Source of the DNA: Deinococcus apachensis DSM 19763 | Lineage (GTDB): Bacteria; Deinococcota; Deinococci; Deinococcales; Deinococcaceae | Assembly: GCF_000381345.1 (NCBI RefSeq) | Contig: NZ_KB906406.1 | Location: 1 to 64,000, forward strand | Direction of reading: 5' to 3' | DNA: 64,000 nucleotides | Part shown: positions 9,324 to 25,262 of the stretch, piece after piece | How the letters are laid out: each line of letters starts with the position of its first letter | Position numbering within the stretch: position 1 is the stretch's first letter | Made by a program: the position numbers and the translations under genes | The notes under the pieces: generated by a model | Told to the model about the DNA's origin: nothing | The model's input: the letters and a program-made list of their open reading frames with translations, nothing else | The model's database searches: none

Positions 9324-10598
9324 TCACCCCAGCGCCGCCGCCAGATCGGCCTGCAAGTCCTGCGGGCTCTCCAATCCCACGCTCATGCGGATGGTCCGGT
9401 CCGTGACCCCGGCGGCGCGGCGGGCGGCTTCGGGCAGGCGGCCGTGCGTGGTGGTCCAGGGGTGAACGACCAGCGTGCGGGTGTCGCCCAAGTTGGGCGC
9501 GATGCGGATGACCCGCAGGCGTGCCAGGAACGCGGCGGGGTCGGGCACCTCGAAGGTGAGGACCGCCCCAAAGCCTCCGCGCAGGTATTTCCGGGCCAGG
9601 TCATGGTGGGCGCTGCCGGGCAGACCGGGATAGGAGACGCGCCCCACCTGCGGCTGTTCCCCCAGCCAGGCGGCGAGCGCGAGGGCCGTCTCACTCTCAC
9701 GGCCCAGACGCAGGGCGAGAGTTTCCAGACCCTGGGCGATCAGGAAGGCGTTGTGCGGGGCGAGCGTCATGCCGAGTTGATGGGCGCCGAACCACCGTTG
9801 CCGCCAGGCCAGGGCCGCGTCCCCCCTTACATTCAGGATGCTGTTCTCGCCACCCTCGGTGTAGATCGGGTTGCGCGTCAGATCGTGCCGGGTGCCGACG
9901 GTCACGCTCCCGCCCATCACGCTGCCGTGCCCGCCCGCCCATTTGGTGAGCGAGTGGGTCACGATGTCCGCGCTGAACTCCAGTGGGCGGCAGAGGTAGC
10001 CGACGCCACCCCAGGTGTTGTCGATTCCGAGGAGGGCACCCCGTTCGTGCGCTATGGCCGCGAACGCTTCGAGGTCCGGCACGTCCCCTGCCGGGTTGCC
10101 GATGGTCTCGGCCCAGACGAGGCGGGTGTTCGGCCCCATCGCTGCCCTGATAGCCTCCGGCGTGTTCTCTGTCAGGGTGGCCGAGATGCCCATCAGGGGC
10201 AGGATGTTGTTCAGCAGGCCCGCACTGCCGCCGAAGAGGCTGGCGGTGGAGACCACATGATCTCCCGCTCTACACACGCTGAGGATCGCGGTGAGGGTTG
10301 CGGCCTGTCCGCTGGAGAGGGCGACCGTCGTCGCCCCACCCTCCAGCGCCGTGATCCGTTCCTCCAGGGCGCGGACGGTGGGGTTTTGCAACCGGGCGTA
10401 GCTCAGGCCCTGGTTGAGCTGAAACTCGCTCTGCGCCTCCTCCAACGTGGTGAACTGGAAGGCGGCGGCCTGGTGGATGGGGATGCCCACCGTCTGGCCC
10501 AGGCCACGGGGAATGCCGGTCTGGACAGCAGCGGTCTCGTAACTCCATTCGGTGTCGGTCGGTTGGGTCTCGTCGAGCGGAGGGCGGGTGTCGGTCAT
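9324..10598 (-). CDS. metY: O-acetylhomoserine aminocarboxypropyltransferase (sulfhydrylase)
   Basis: A 424-aa PLP enzyme of the Cys/Met-metabolism family. It makes homocysteine from O-acetylhomoserine and sulfide. The sequence shows the start YETAAVQTG, PIHQAAAFQF, YARLQNPTVRALEERITALEGG, SSGQAA, the cofactor Asp in LLGIDNTWG and the PLP lysine K219 in HSLTKWAGGHG. The NTWG and GGHGSVMGG forms favour the O-acetylhomoserine sulfhydrylase branch over cystathionine gamma-synthase, though specificity is inferred. The ATG at 10598 follows a TAGCGT box by 6 nt (leaderless). It is divergent from the two-Nudix gene across 40 nt. Confidence 0.88.
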   Translation of the reverse strand: MTDTRPPLDETQPTDTEWSYETAAVQTGIPRGLGQTVGIPIHQAAAFQFTTLEEAQSEFQLNQGLSYARLQNPTVRALEERITALEGGATTVALSSGQAATLTAILSVCRAGDHVVSTASLFGGSAGLLNNILPLMGISATLTENTPEAIRAAMGPNTRLVWAETIGNPAGDVPDLEAFAAIAHERGALLGIDNTWGGVGYLCRPLEFSADIVTHSLTKWAGGHGSVMGGSVTVGTRHDLTRNPIYTEGGENSILNVRGDAALAWRQRWFGAHQLGMTLAPHNAFLIAQGLETLALRLGRESETALALAAWLGEQPQVGRVSYPGLPGSAHHDLARKYLRGGFGAVLTFEVPDPAAFLARLRVIRIAPNLGDTRTLVVHPWTTTHGRLPEAARRAAGVTDRTIRMSVGLESPQDLQADLAAALG

Positions 10599-10638
10599 GC
10601 GCCCACGCTACGCGCCGGGAGGGGATAGGGTGCGGGGC

Positions 10639-11648
10639 ATGTCCTACCTGTCTGAACTGCGCGTGGTGTGGGGGTCAGCGCCCCTCATCGCGGTGGGGGT
10701 GGGGCTGCTCATTCAGGACGAACGGGGGCGGGTCCTCCTTCAGAAGCGGGGGGACGACGGGTCGTGGGGACGCCGGGGGGCAGCCTGGAACCCGGCGAGA
10801 CTTTCCTGGAGGCTGCCCGGCAGGAGTTGCTGGAAGAGACGGGGCTGACCTGCCCGGATCTCGCCCTCCTCCCACTCGAAGAAGGGTTGGTGAGCGGCCC
10901 GCAGTTCTACCACCGCTACCCGAACGGCGACGAAATTTATCTGGTCGGGATGCGCGCCCACGGGACGCTGCCCTCTTCCGCCCTGGAGCACGCGACGCCG
11001 GACGACCGCGGGGAAATCCTCGCCCTGGCGTGGTTCGCGCTGGGCCAATTACCGCCCATCAGCGGCAACATCAACCGCGCGCAGATGAACGTCCTGTGTG
11101 CCCGCGCGGGCCTGCCACCCCTTCCCCTTCTCCCCTTCCCGGAGCCGCCACCTATCGGGAATCACATGGCCCAGCTCCGCTCAGTGGTCGGCCCACGCCC
11201 CCTCTTCGCACCCGGCTCGACCATCCTGGTGACGGACAAGGTGGGACGAATACTTCTGCTCCGGCGCGATGATACCGGCCTCTGGACCCTGCCGGGCGGC
11301 ATCCTGGAACCCGGCGAGAGCTTCGAGGCGTGCGCCCGGCGGGAACTCTTCGAGGAGACGGGGCTGAGGGTCGAACAGCTTGAGCCACTGCACCTGTACG
11401 CCGGGGCCGAGTACCGCTTCACCTTCCCCCACGGTGACGTGACCGACAACGTGAGTGTGCTGTACCGGGCGCAGGAAGTCGGCGGCGACCTCCACCTTCA
11501 GGCGGAGGAAATTTCAGGGGCGGCCTGGTTCGTTCCGGCAGACCTTCCCGGCACAACAGAATTGAGTGGTCCACTCGTCCGGGCGATGCTGACCTCTGCC
11601 TCTTCCCTCCCTTCCTCAACTTCGCGCGACAATTCCCGAGCAAAATGA
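10639..11648 (+). pseudogene. two-Nudix-domain hydrolase, broken by a one-base frameshift
   Basis: The first frame starts at the ATG 10639 (MSYLSELRVVWGSAPLIAVG), 7 nt after a TAGGGT box, and reads LLQKRGDDGSWG. The continuation TPGGSLEPGETFLEAARQEL is in the next frame, so one base, probably a G in TGGGGA at 10765-10770, is missing. The downstream frame completes the first Nudix box (GSLEPGE...QELLEETGL). It then carries a second full Nudix domain with a perfect box (GILEPGE...RELFEETGL, about 11295-11370). The joined product would be about 336 aa. Either the gene is genuinely disrupted or the base was lost in sequencing. The second domain alone could be made from internal starts such as the ATG at 11166. 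Substrate is unknown. Confidence 0.8.
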
Positions 11649-11660
11649 TGTACTGCTGAG

Positions 11661-12869
11661 GTGAACCTAAAGATTGTTAGAACCGGCGCGCTTCTGAGCC
11701 TGTCTGCTCTGCTGCTCGCGGCTTGCGGTCCCAAGACTGGAATCGTCACCCCCGACCCCGATGTGCTGACGGAGCCGCCCGCGCTCACGGTGGGCAAGGC
11801 AACTGAAGTTCAGAGCGTACCCGCCGTCCTCGACCGCGCTTCCAGGACAATGGTGAGCATGCTCAATCCGGGCAGCCCGGACTTCGACCCGGACCTGAAA
11901 GTCCTCTTCCAGTTGCTGGGGGCCAGCGCCGTCCCGAACGCCTCCGCCAACCCGCTCGGCCTGGGGCACGACCTGACGCGGATGCTGACCGGGCAGGGCA
12001 CCATTCGGCCCCTGGACACCTCCGCGACTCCCGTGACCCAGCAAAACTCCCTGCCCACCGGGACCTATACGCTCGACGCGGCGGGGAACGTCACCTCCAG
12101 CCCGGAGCCCACCACCGGGTACGTGATGAAGAATCTGGCCAAGGGCACGACCTTCGTGGTGAACTGGCGGGAGGGCGGTGCGGCGACCGTGTGGGTGGAG
12201 TACACCCAGGCTGGCCCGTACCTGGTCCGCATCCGGCAGGAACTCCCCACCCACGCGAGCGCGACCTTCAGCAAGGGCAACACCACGCTTGCCGCCGCTG
12301 AACTTAGGCTGACGCCGGGCGAGTGCCTGGGAACCGCCGGACCTAGCGCCCTCAGCCTGGGCGCCTGGGCGGGTCGCGAGCAGAACGCCCCCGTGGCGCT
12401 TGACCTCCAGTACGGCTGGACGGACACCGGCATCACCCTCAAGGCGCAGGCCAGCTACCACACGCGCACCTACAGCGCCGGGGCGGCGGTCGACCTGGAT
12501 GTGCGCGGCACGACGGCCAACCGCTGCACCCCGGCCAGCCTGAGTTTCACGCCCACCCGTGCCGACTTCAAGGCGAGCGCCAGCGTGCCGGACGACGCGG
12601 TGGAGGCCACCCTGGGCCTGCGGAAGCTGAACAATCTGGTCATCAGCGGGGCCGAGGTGAAGACCCCCTCCCCCTTCGCGCGGATCACAGGTGACGTGAG
12701 CGCCAGCGTGACACACAACGGCCAGCCCATGCTGACCGTCTTCGGCCCGCTGGCGGACGGCACCGACATGGACCTGCTTCCCGGCGACGCGGTGACGGTG
12801 CGCTACGTGCAGAACGGCAAACTGGTCGAGACGAACCTCGCCGACACGCCGAAGAAGTTCTTCCGTTAA
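11661..12869 (+). CDS. putative lipoprotein of unknown function
   Basis: A 402-aa exported protein. It has a lipoprotein signal: charged MNLKIVRT, hydrophobic core and the lipobox LLLAAC with the acylated Cys at about 22. The mature region is mainly beta-strand-like, with many Thr/Ser-rich segments and no motif I recognise. It contains only two further cysteines (GECLGTAG and NRCTPAS), possibly a disulphide. The start is GTG at 11661, 12 nt after the broken Nudix gene, so it may be cotranscribed with it. A strong bidirectional hairpin at 12880-12918 ends it against pheT. Confidence 0.75.
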   Translation: MNLKIVRTGALLSLSALLLAACGPKTGIVTPDPDVLTEPPALTVGKATEVQSVPAVLDRASRTMVSMLNPGSPDFDPDLKVLFQLLGASAVPNASANPLGLGHDLTRMLTGQGTIRPLDTSATPVTQQNSLPTGTYTLDAAGNVTSSPEPTTGYVMKNLAKGTTFVVNWREGGAATVWVEYTQAGPYLVRIRQELPTHASATFSKGNTTLAAAELRLTPGECLGTAGPSALSLGAWAGREQNAPVALDLQYGWTDTGITLKAQASYHTRTYSAGAAVDLDVRGTTANRCTPASLSFTPTRADFKASASVPDDAVEATLGLRKLNNLVISGAEVKTPSPFARITGDVSASVTHNGQPMLTVFGPLADGTDMDLLPGDAVTVRYVQNGKLVETNLADTPKKFFR

Positions 12870-12879
12870 GGCAGGTATG

Positions 12880-12918
12880 CAGGAGGGGGAGGTCGCACCA
12901 CCGGGCCTCCCCCTCCTG
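12880..12918. terminator. bidirectional hairpin between convergent lipoprotein and pheT genes
   Basis: CAGGAGGGGGAGG (12880-12892) and CCTCCCCCTCCTG (12906-12918) form a perfect 13-bp stem with a 13-nt loop between the two stop codons. There is no strong T-run on either side, so its efficiency is inferred from position and stability. Confidence 0.6.
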
Positions 12919-12925
12919 CTGCCCG

Positions 12926-15385
<2,460 letters not shown>

Positions 15386-15487
15386 GGGAACCTCGGAAGG
15401 GGTGGGAGTGGCCTACAAATCGCGCTGGCGGTCGCTTGCGTCCCCTACTCTCCCCACTCGTAGGGGGAGTGGGGGACGAAGAAAGAC

Positions 15488-16634
<1,147 letters not shown>

Positions 16635-16640
16635 GGCTTC

Positions 16641-16669
16641 AGGGTAGCGGGCATGGGAGAGAGGGTCAA
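16641..16669 (-). promoter_or_regulatory. promoter of the pheS leader
   Basis: On the minus strand, TTGACC (16664-16669) is separated by exactly 17 nt from TACCCT (16641-16646). The box is followed after 6 nt by the leader ATG. This is among the best -35/-10 pairs in the window. Confidence 0.65.
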
Positions 16670-16707
16670 GGTGGGCCTGACCGCGCGATCACACTTGGCC
16701 CGGCAGA

Positions 16708-18060
16708 GTGGGGCGTGTGAGACCCCACCCGACCCTGCCCACCCTGCTCGCCCTCTCGCTCACGCTCGCGGCCTGCGGCGCCCGTTCCGGTGCCGAGCCC
16801 CCGGCCCTCGGTGCGCTGGCCGCTGCCGGGGAACCCATCATCAACGAGCTGTACTACGACTCGGCGGGCACGGACACCGGAACCTTTATCGAGCTGCGCG
16901 GTCCGGCAGGCAAGAGCCTGAGCGGATACACGCTGACCGCCTACGACACGGCGGGCACGGCGTACCGGACACTCACCCTCTCGGGCACGATCCCCGCAAG
17001 CGGGTACTACGTGGTCGCGCAGGACACGACCGTGCCGGGCCGCACCCTGGTGAACTCGGGCACCGACCTGAACAACGGCAGCGCCAGTCTGCGCCTGCTG
17101 AGGTCCGGCACGGTCATCGACGCGGTCGCTTACGGCACGCCGACAACCGGGCGCGGCGAGGGCTCGTCCGCCCCCACCACGGGCGCCGGGTCCGCCCTCG
17201 CCCGCGTTCCTGACGGGCAGGACACGGATGCGAACAGCGCGGACTTCCGGGTGCAGGCGGCCACACCGGGCGCGGCGACTGGCGGCACCTCCACCCCCAG
17301 CGGGAAAACCGTGCTGTTCGACCTCACCAAGCACGAGGACGCCGGAAACGCCGACTGGCGCATCGACGGGGCCTACAGCGACTACGCGGCGGCGTTGCGC
17401 GGCCTGGGGTACACGGTGAGGGCGCTGACGGGGACGGCGATCACCTCCACCGCGCTGAGTGGCGCCCAGGTCCTCGTGATTGCCGAGCCGCAGAATCCCC
17501 TCTCGGACAGCGAACGCTCGGCCATTCAGACCTTCGTGCAGAACGGCGGGGGGCTCTTCATGGTCAGCGACCACCGGGATTCCGACCGCGACAACGACGG
17601 GTGGGACAGCCCGGAAGTGTTCGGCGGCTGGGACGGCAGCACGCCCGCGAGTGTCACGACCTCGCTGCAGCGCAGCCTGGACAGCGACACGCTCTTTGGC
17701 CTGCGCCACTCCTTCAACTCCAGCTTCAGCGACCCGGTGTACACGGCCACCCCGACGGCGGGCACCCATCCCATCGTGGTGGGCGGGGCGGGCAGCGGGG
17801 ACGACGTGGTGAGCGCGGGGGTGTACGTGGGCACCAGCATTGACGTGCTGGCGGGCACGGGCGTGCTGGGCGCGAACGGGAAGACGTACCTGGGCGTGAA
17901 CACCGTGGGGGCGGGCCGTGTGGCCGCCTGGGGGGACACCAGCACCTTCAGTGACGGGACCTTCAGCGACGGCACGACCAGCCAGTACGCGAACTGGGGG
18001 AACCTGGGCAACGCGAACCTCGGCAAGAATGTGGTGCGCTGGCTCGCGGGCGACCTGTAA
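16708..18060 (+). CDS. lipoprotein with lamin-tail domain and C-terminal DUF4350/GldG-like domain
   Basis: About 450 aa. A short lipoprotein signal ends in LTLAAC. Residues about 40-150 form a lamin-tail (LTD) domain: PIINELYYDSAG, TFIELRGPAGKSLSGYTLTAYD, SGYYVVAQ and IDAVAYG. LTD domains occur in many secreted bacterial proteins and are thought to bind polymers or anchor proteins. Residues about 195-450 have a flavodoxin-like opening (KTVLFDLTKHEDAGNADWRIDGAYSDYAAALRG in two parts) with AQVLVIAEPQNPLS and GGGLFMVSDHRDSD. This resembles the amidotransferase-like domain of GldG/DUF4350 proteins and lacks an obvious catalytic cysteine. Start is GTG at 16708 or 16717. It appears monocistronic. 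Confidence 0.75.
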   Translation: MGRVRPHPTLPTLLALSLTLAACGARSGAEPPALGALAAAGEPIINELYYDSAGTDTGTFIELRGPAGKSLSGYTLTAYDTAGTAYRTLTLSGTIPASGYYVVAQDTTVPGRTLVNSGTDLNNGSASLRLLRSGTVIDAVAYGTPTTGRGEGSSAPTTGAGSALARVPDGQDTDANSADFRVQAATPGAATGGTSTPSGKTVLFDLTKHEDAGNADWRIDGAYSDYAAALRGLGYTVRALTGTAITSTALSGAQVLVIAEPQNPLSDSERSAIQTFVQNGGGLFMVSDHRDSDRDNDGWDSPEVFGGWDGSTPASVTTSLQRSLDSDTLFGLRHSFNSSFSDPVYTATPTAGTHPIVVGGAGSGDDVVSAGVYVGTSIDVLAGTGVLGANGKTYLGVNTVGAGRVAAWGDTSTFSDGTFSDGTTSQYANWGNLGNANLGKNVVRWLAGDL

Positions 18061-18190
18061 ACCGACACCCAGGGCGCGGGCGGGCTAATGCAGCTCCCCG
18101 CGTCCTTATTTTTGGCCTTGGGACCCGTGGCGACCTGTGCGACCATGCCCCCTATGAGCGAGATCGTGTGGCGGAGCGCGGAGTCGCGCG

Positions 18191-19654
<1,464 letters not shown>

Positions 19655-19739
19655 ACCGAGGGTGGGAGGCGGGCGCCGGGTTCGGTAGGCTGGGCAGCGG
19701 TTTTCCCCGATCCGAACGAATGTCCCCCGGAGGTTCCCT

Positions 19740-21745
19740 GTGGTTCATGTCCGCGCCCCCTTGAAGGTTCTTGTCGCCGCCCTGCTCGCCCTCCCGCTGA
19801 CGGCCGCCGTGGCCCAGGGCTCTGGCCAGTTCGGCGGGCTGAAGTATCAGGTTCCCGCCGGGTGGACCTCCCGCAGCGAGGTGGGCGCGCTTGTCCTCAG
19901 CCCCTCGGGACTGGCATCGGGCGAGGTGGTCACGGTGCGTTTCCTGCCGCCCGCGAAGGCCCCCACCGACTTCGCCGCCTGGTTCGCCACGCACGTCGCG
20001 GCCAATGCGCGCGACCTCGCGGGACAGCGCGCCAGCCCCGTGCAGCCGGAGAAGACGGACGAGGGCGACCGGGCGCTCACGCAGGTCGTCATCGGGACCG
20101 TGAATGGGCAGCCCCGCTTCCGGTACTTCCTGGCCGTGCTGCACGGGAATCAGGTGTTCGCGGCGCACTACACGACTTCCAGCCTGGCGCTGCTGGAGAA
20201 GTACCAGCCGGGCCTGGAGGCGTTCCTGAAATCGGTGGACCCAGCGGGGCCTTCTTCCGGGCCCCAGGCGAAGGCGCCGACCACCCCGGCGCAGGGAACG
20301 ACCCGGCCCACGACCCCCACCACATCCACTGGTGGCGCCTGGCCCAGCGTGACCGCCGTCAGCACCCCCAAGTTCGTCGCCTCGGGCCGGGACCCGGAGG
20401 CGGAACCCATTCCTGACGAGTTCCGCTGCTATGCCGAGTTGCGGGGCAGTGACTACAGCAAGGCCCCGCTGCGCCTGCAAATCCTGGAGGGGCGGCAGTA
20501 CCGCATCGGCGACGGCACGAAGGTGCTGGGCTCGGGGGCCTTCACGACGGTGAAGGGGACGTTGAACAAGGTGCGCTGGACCTCCGGGCCGCTCGCCGGA
20601 ACCGACGACGCCTACCTGAACTTCAACGACTACGGCCAGACCATCAGCCTCCAGAACATCGGCCCGGAGGACAAGCAGATCGACCTCGAGTGCTACCAGC
20701 GTGGCCCGCGCGAGGACCAGGCCCGGCTGACCTTCGGCCTGCGGACGCCCAAGCCCGGCCGCTACGCCTGCACGGCGGTGAACGCGAACGGGAAGGCCGC
20801 GCCGCCGCTGGAACTCCTGCCCGGCAACCGCTACCGCGTGAACGGCGCGGAGGGGCAGTACCGCCTGGACCTCCTGAGCGACCAGGACGACGACAACGGT
20901 GACGTGGACTTTCTGAGCGGCCCCTGGGCGGAGAGGTCCGGCTTCTACCGGGAGGAGAACGGCCAGCGCACCCTGTACGTATCCCGCACCGCCGAGTGCA
21001 GCGTGACCGTGAAACCCACGCCGATTCCCCGCTACGGGAAGACAAAGGCCCCGGCCCCACCCAGGGGTTCCGGCGTACTCTCGGGCGCCTACGCGAGCTG
21101 GCAGGCGGACGTGGGGGGCTACTGCGGCGGGCTGTGCTGGAACTTCTACGTCTTCGACAAGAACGGCTACGTCTACACCGACGAGCCGGACACGGGGCTG
21201 GAGGACGCCGACTGCTCGCGCACATGGCCCAACGGCCTGCCAATCTGCGAGGTGTACTCCTTCCGAAACGGACAGCTGAGGATCGGGGAGGGCAAGCCCG
21301 AGCCGCTGAGGAAAAAGCCCGGCGGCGGCTACGACCTGGACGGCACCACCCTGCTCGTCGTCCGGCCCGTCTCGGGGCTGAAGCTGAACGGGACGTACCG
21401 CAGCTTCTCGGCCAGTTCCAGCCTCGGTGGCCTGACGAGCAGCTACTCGGAGGCCTTCTTGCGCTTCACCCCAGACGGCCGCTTCTCGCGGGAATCCTCG
21501 GGGGGCGCCAGCTCCACCTTCACGGACACGGGCACGTCGTCCGGCACGACGACGGGCGGCGTGACCGGACGAGCAGCCGCAGCAGCAGCGGCACGTACCG
21601 CTTCGTGGGCAACACGCTGGAGCTGAAGTACGCTGGCGGCCACGTGGTGCGCTCCTTCGCCTTCCTGCCCGACTCCGAGGGCGGCAAGCCGAGCACCGGG
21701 ATCGTCCGCATCGGCGGCCGGTCGTACACGGTGCAGGAGAAGTAG
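19740..21745 (+). pseudogene. secreted protein of unknown function, frameshifted near the 3' end
   Basis: The main frame from GTG 19740 encodes a signal peptide (VLVAALLALPLTAAVAQ). A domain at about 30-165 resembles lipoprotein/DUF1795-like folds (YQVPAGWTSRS...). A Thr/Pro linker and two Cys-containing modules follow (FRCYAELRGSDYSKAPLRL, CYQRGPRE, ...). At about 21566 the frame slips: downstream, the frame ending at 21745 continues sensibly with SSGTYRFVGNTLELKYAGGH and PSTGIVRIGGRSYTVQEK, while the original frame degrades to Ala/Arg and stops at 21626. One G missing from ACCGGACG would join them. The site precedes an AGC repeat, so replication slippage or a sequencing error is possible. 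Function is not recognised. Confidence 0.7.
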
Positions 21746-21770
21746 CCCCGCAGACAGCCCAGTCGACACC

Positions 21771-21803
21771 GGGCCGCCCGTCCGGATTCGCGGACGGCGG
21801 CCC
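21771..21803 (+). terminator. strong hairpin between the frameshifted secreted gene and glyA
   Basis: GGGCCGCC and GTCCG (21771-21784, one bulged C) pair with CGGAC and GGCGGCCC (21791-21803) around a 6-nt loop, followed by TGTTG. It probably terminates the upstream gene. It lies directly before the glyA promoter region. Confidence 0.55.
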
Positions 21804-21838
21804 TGTTGCCCGCCGGGTGGGGGTGTTACCGTGGGGGC

Positions 21839-23080
<1,242 letters not shown>

Positions 23081-23167
23081 GCGTAACCCGCGCCCAGGCC
23101 CTCCACTCCCCCTGGAGGGCTCTTGTCACGGCATGTTTTTGTGAGGCCTTCCTTTTAAACTACACCC

Positions 23168-24274
23168 ATGTCTGCCCTCCCCGCCCGTGAGGAGCCTGCC
23201 ACTCCTCATGACCTGTCCCTGCACCTCACCCGCCTGGGCCTGACGGCGAGCGATCTGGGCGTCGCCATGCAGCCGGTGCTCGACGCGCTGGTGAGCCGGA
23301 CGGCGGCGGTGGGGGCGGGGTACTTCCAGCTCCGGGACACCACCCTGACCTACCACGCGCGGGCGGCGAGCGGGGACATGCCGCAGGGGCCGCTGATGGA
23401 GGCGCTGCTGGCGCACGGCCTGCCCCCCGAGTTGCCGCTGATGGGCGCGCTGCGGTCGGCCGACCACGTGCTGTATTTCGAGGACACCCGCACCGCGCCC
23501 GACGCCGCGGGCTTTCCTGACCTGGGCGTGATGGCGCTGACCGCCGCGCCGGTCCGGGACCAGGGCGGGCGGCTGGTGGGGGCGCTGCTCTCGCACGTGT
23601 TCACGCCGCACGAGTGGTCGCCGGAGGAACGGGGGCTGGTGGGCACGGTCACCGGCCTGCTGACGCTGCTCGCCGCCCGCCTGGACGCCGAGGAGCGCGA
23701 GCGGGCCGCGCACGAGAGCGCTCTGCGTGCCCTGGGCCTGATGCTGGAGGCCCGGGACGCCGAGACGCAGGGTCACACTGACCGGGTCACGGCGCTCGCG
23801 CTGCGGCTGGGCCGCGCCCTGGGCCTGAACGAGGTCGAGCTGCGCGATCTGCGCTGGGGCGCGTATCTGCACGACATCGGCAAGGTCGGCGTTCCCGACG
23901 CGATCCTGCACCACCCCGGCGCCCTGGACGCCGCCGCGCGGGCCCGGATGCAGGAACACGTCGCCGAGGGCGGGCGGCTGGCGGGGCAGCTCCCCTTCCT
24001 GCCGCGCGCCGCGCTGGACGTGGTGATGGGGCACCACGAGCACTGGAATGGCGGGGGCTACCCGCACGGCCTGGCGGGCGAGGCGATTCCCCTGCACGCC
24101 CGCATCTTCGCCGCCTGCGACGTGTACGACGCCCTGACCAGTGTGCGGCCCTACAAGCGCGCCTGGACTCATGCGGAGGCCGCCGCCGAGTTGCAGCGGA
24201 GCAGCGGCACCCACTTCGACCCGGCGGTGGTGACGGCCCTGCTGCGCCTGCTGGAGGAGGACGGAACCGACTGA
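23168..24274 (+). CDS. GAF-like plus HD-GYP domain protein, putative c-di-GMP phosphodiesterase
   Basis: A 368-aa cytoplasmic signalling protein. Residues about 15-180 look like a GAF sensor (AVGAGYFQLRD, LGVMALTAAPVRDQGGRLVGALLS). From about 185 an HD-GYP domain carries QGHTDRVTALALRLG, HDIGKVGVPDAIL, GHHEHWNGGGYPHGLAGE, and FAACDVYDALTSVRPYK. Such domains degrade cyclic di-GMP. The residue after HHEHW is Asn where Asp is usual (HHExxDGxGYP), which may alter metal binding. A TAAACT box lies 6 nt before the ATG. A GGDEF protein at 62.2 kb is the opposing type of enzyme in this window. Confidence 0.9.
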   Translation: MSALPAREEPATPHDLSLHLTRLGLTASDLGVAMQPVLDALVSRTAAVGAGYFQLRDTTLTYHARAASGDMPQGPLMEALLAHGLPPELPLMGALRSADHVLYFEDTRTAPDAAGFPDLGVMALTAAPVRDQGGRLVGALLSHVFTPHEWSPEERGLVGTVTGLLTLLAARLDAEERERAAHESALRALGLMLEARDAETQGHTDRVTALALRLGRALGLNEVELRDLRWGAYLHDIGKVGVPDAILHHPGALDAAARARMQEHVAEGGRLAGQLPFLPRAALDVVMGHHEHWNGGGYPHGLAGEAIPLHARIFAACDVYDALTSVRPYKRAWTHAEAAAELQRSSGTHFDPAVVTALLRLLEEDGTD

Positions 24275-24293
24275 CCCGGAGGTGACCCGCCCC

Positions 24294-25181
24294 TTACCCC
24301 TCCAGCGTCAGCAGCGTCAGTTCCGGCTCGCAGAGGTTGCGGAAGGGAATCCCGCTGGTGCCCAGGCCGCGGCTGACGTAGGCGGGCGTGCCGTAGGCCC
24401 CGCGCACCCAGCCCATCGCGTACCGCTGGCCGTAACGGCTGGGGACGACCGGGGCGCCGACGAAGGGGAGGCGCACCTGCCCGCCGTGGGTGTGCCCGCA
24501 CAGGACCAGGCCCACCGGACCGGGCAGGTCGGGGAGGAGATCGGGGTTGTGGCTCAGGAGCAGGGTGGCCCGCTCCCCCGCCCCGGCGAGGGCCGCCGTG
24601 GGGTCGGTATCGTCCTGCCAGAAGTCATCCACGCCGCCCAGCCATAGGTCGTCCCGGACGGCCCGCCCGGCGTTGAGCAGGATGGGCACGCCCGCATGCT
24701 CGAAGGCTTCGGTCAGGCCCGCGCGGCGCTGCGCCCAGTCGGGGCGGGCGCGGCCGCCGCGGCGGGTGTCGCCCCGCCCGAAGGAGTCGTAGTCGTGGTT
24801 GCCCCACACTCCGAACACGCCCAGCGGCGCGCGCAGCCGGGCGAGTTCGGCGAGGAGCGGCGCGGGGTCGGCGTCCGAGCGGATGTCGAGGAAATCGCCC
24901 CCTATCAGGATCAGGTCGGGGCGCTCGGCGTTGGCCGCGTCCACCCAGGCGCGCACCTGGGGCGCGAAGACGTACAGGCCGTAGTGCAGGTCGGTCAGGA
25001 AGGCGACCCGCAGCGGGGCGCGCAGCCCCGGCAGCGTCAGCCGCTCGCGCACCACGCCGAAGCGGGCGGCCTGCGCCAGTCCCGCGCCGCCCAGCGCGCC
25101 CACGGCCAGCCCGCCGCCCAGCAGGCCGCGCAGCACCCGGCGACGGAGGGGATTCGGGGGGGAGGGGGGCGAGGCGTCCAT
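24294..25181 (-). CDS. exported metallophosphoesterase (YkuE/YaeI-like)
   Basis: A 295-aa protein. The N-terminus ([20 protein letters not shown]...) has arginines followed by a hydrophobic stretch, giving a Tat-like signal or membrane anchor. The calcineurin-type metal motifs are complete: FLTDLHYG (D-x-H), LIGGDFLD (GD), VWGNHDYD (GNHD), LLSHNPDLL and [12 protein letters not shown] (GHTHGGQ). The last motif is characteristic of the YkuE/YaeI subgroup, which acts on UDP-diacylglucosamine-type or phosphodiester substrates at the membrane; the substrate here is not predictable. It is convergent with the HD-GYP gene across 19 nt. Confidence 0.88.
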   Translation of the reverse strand: MDASPPSPPNPLRRRVLRGLLGGGLAVGALGGAGLAQAARFGVVRERLTLPGLRAPLRVAFLTDLHYGLYVFAPQVRAWVDAANAERPDLILIGGDFLDIRSDADPAPLLAELARLRAPLGVFGVWGNHDYDSFGRGDTRRGGRARPDWAQRRAGLTEAFEHAGVPILLNAGRAVRDDLWLGGVDDFWQDDTDPTAALAGAGERATLLLSHNPDLLPDLPGPVGLVLCGHTHGGQVRLPFVGAPVVPSRYGQRYAMGWVRGAYGTPAYVSRGLGTSGIPFRNLCEPELTLLTLEG

Positions 25182-25262
25182 GTCCGCACGGTACCCGCCG
25201 CACGTGAGAGGGGCCGTCCCCCAAAAGGTGCAGCCCCCTCCCAGGCCGCGTAGACTGCCCCC

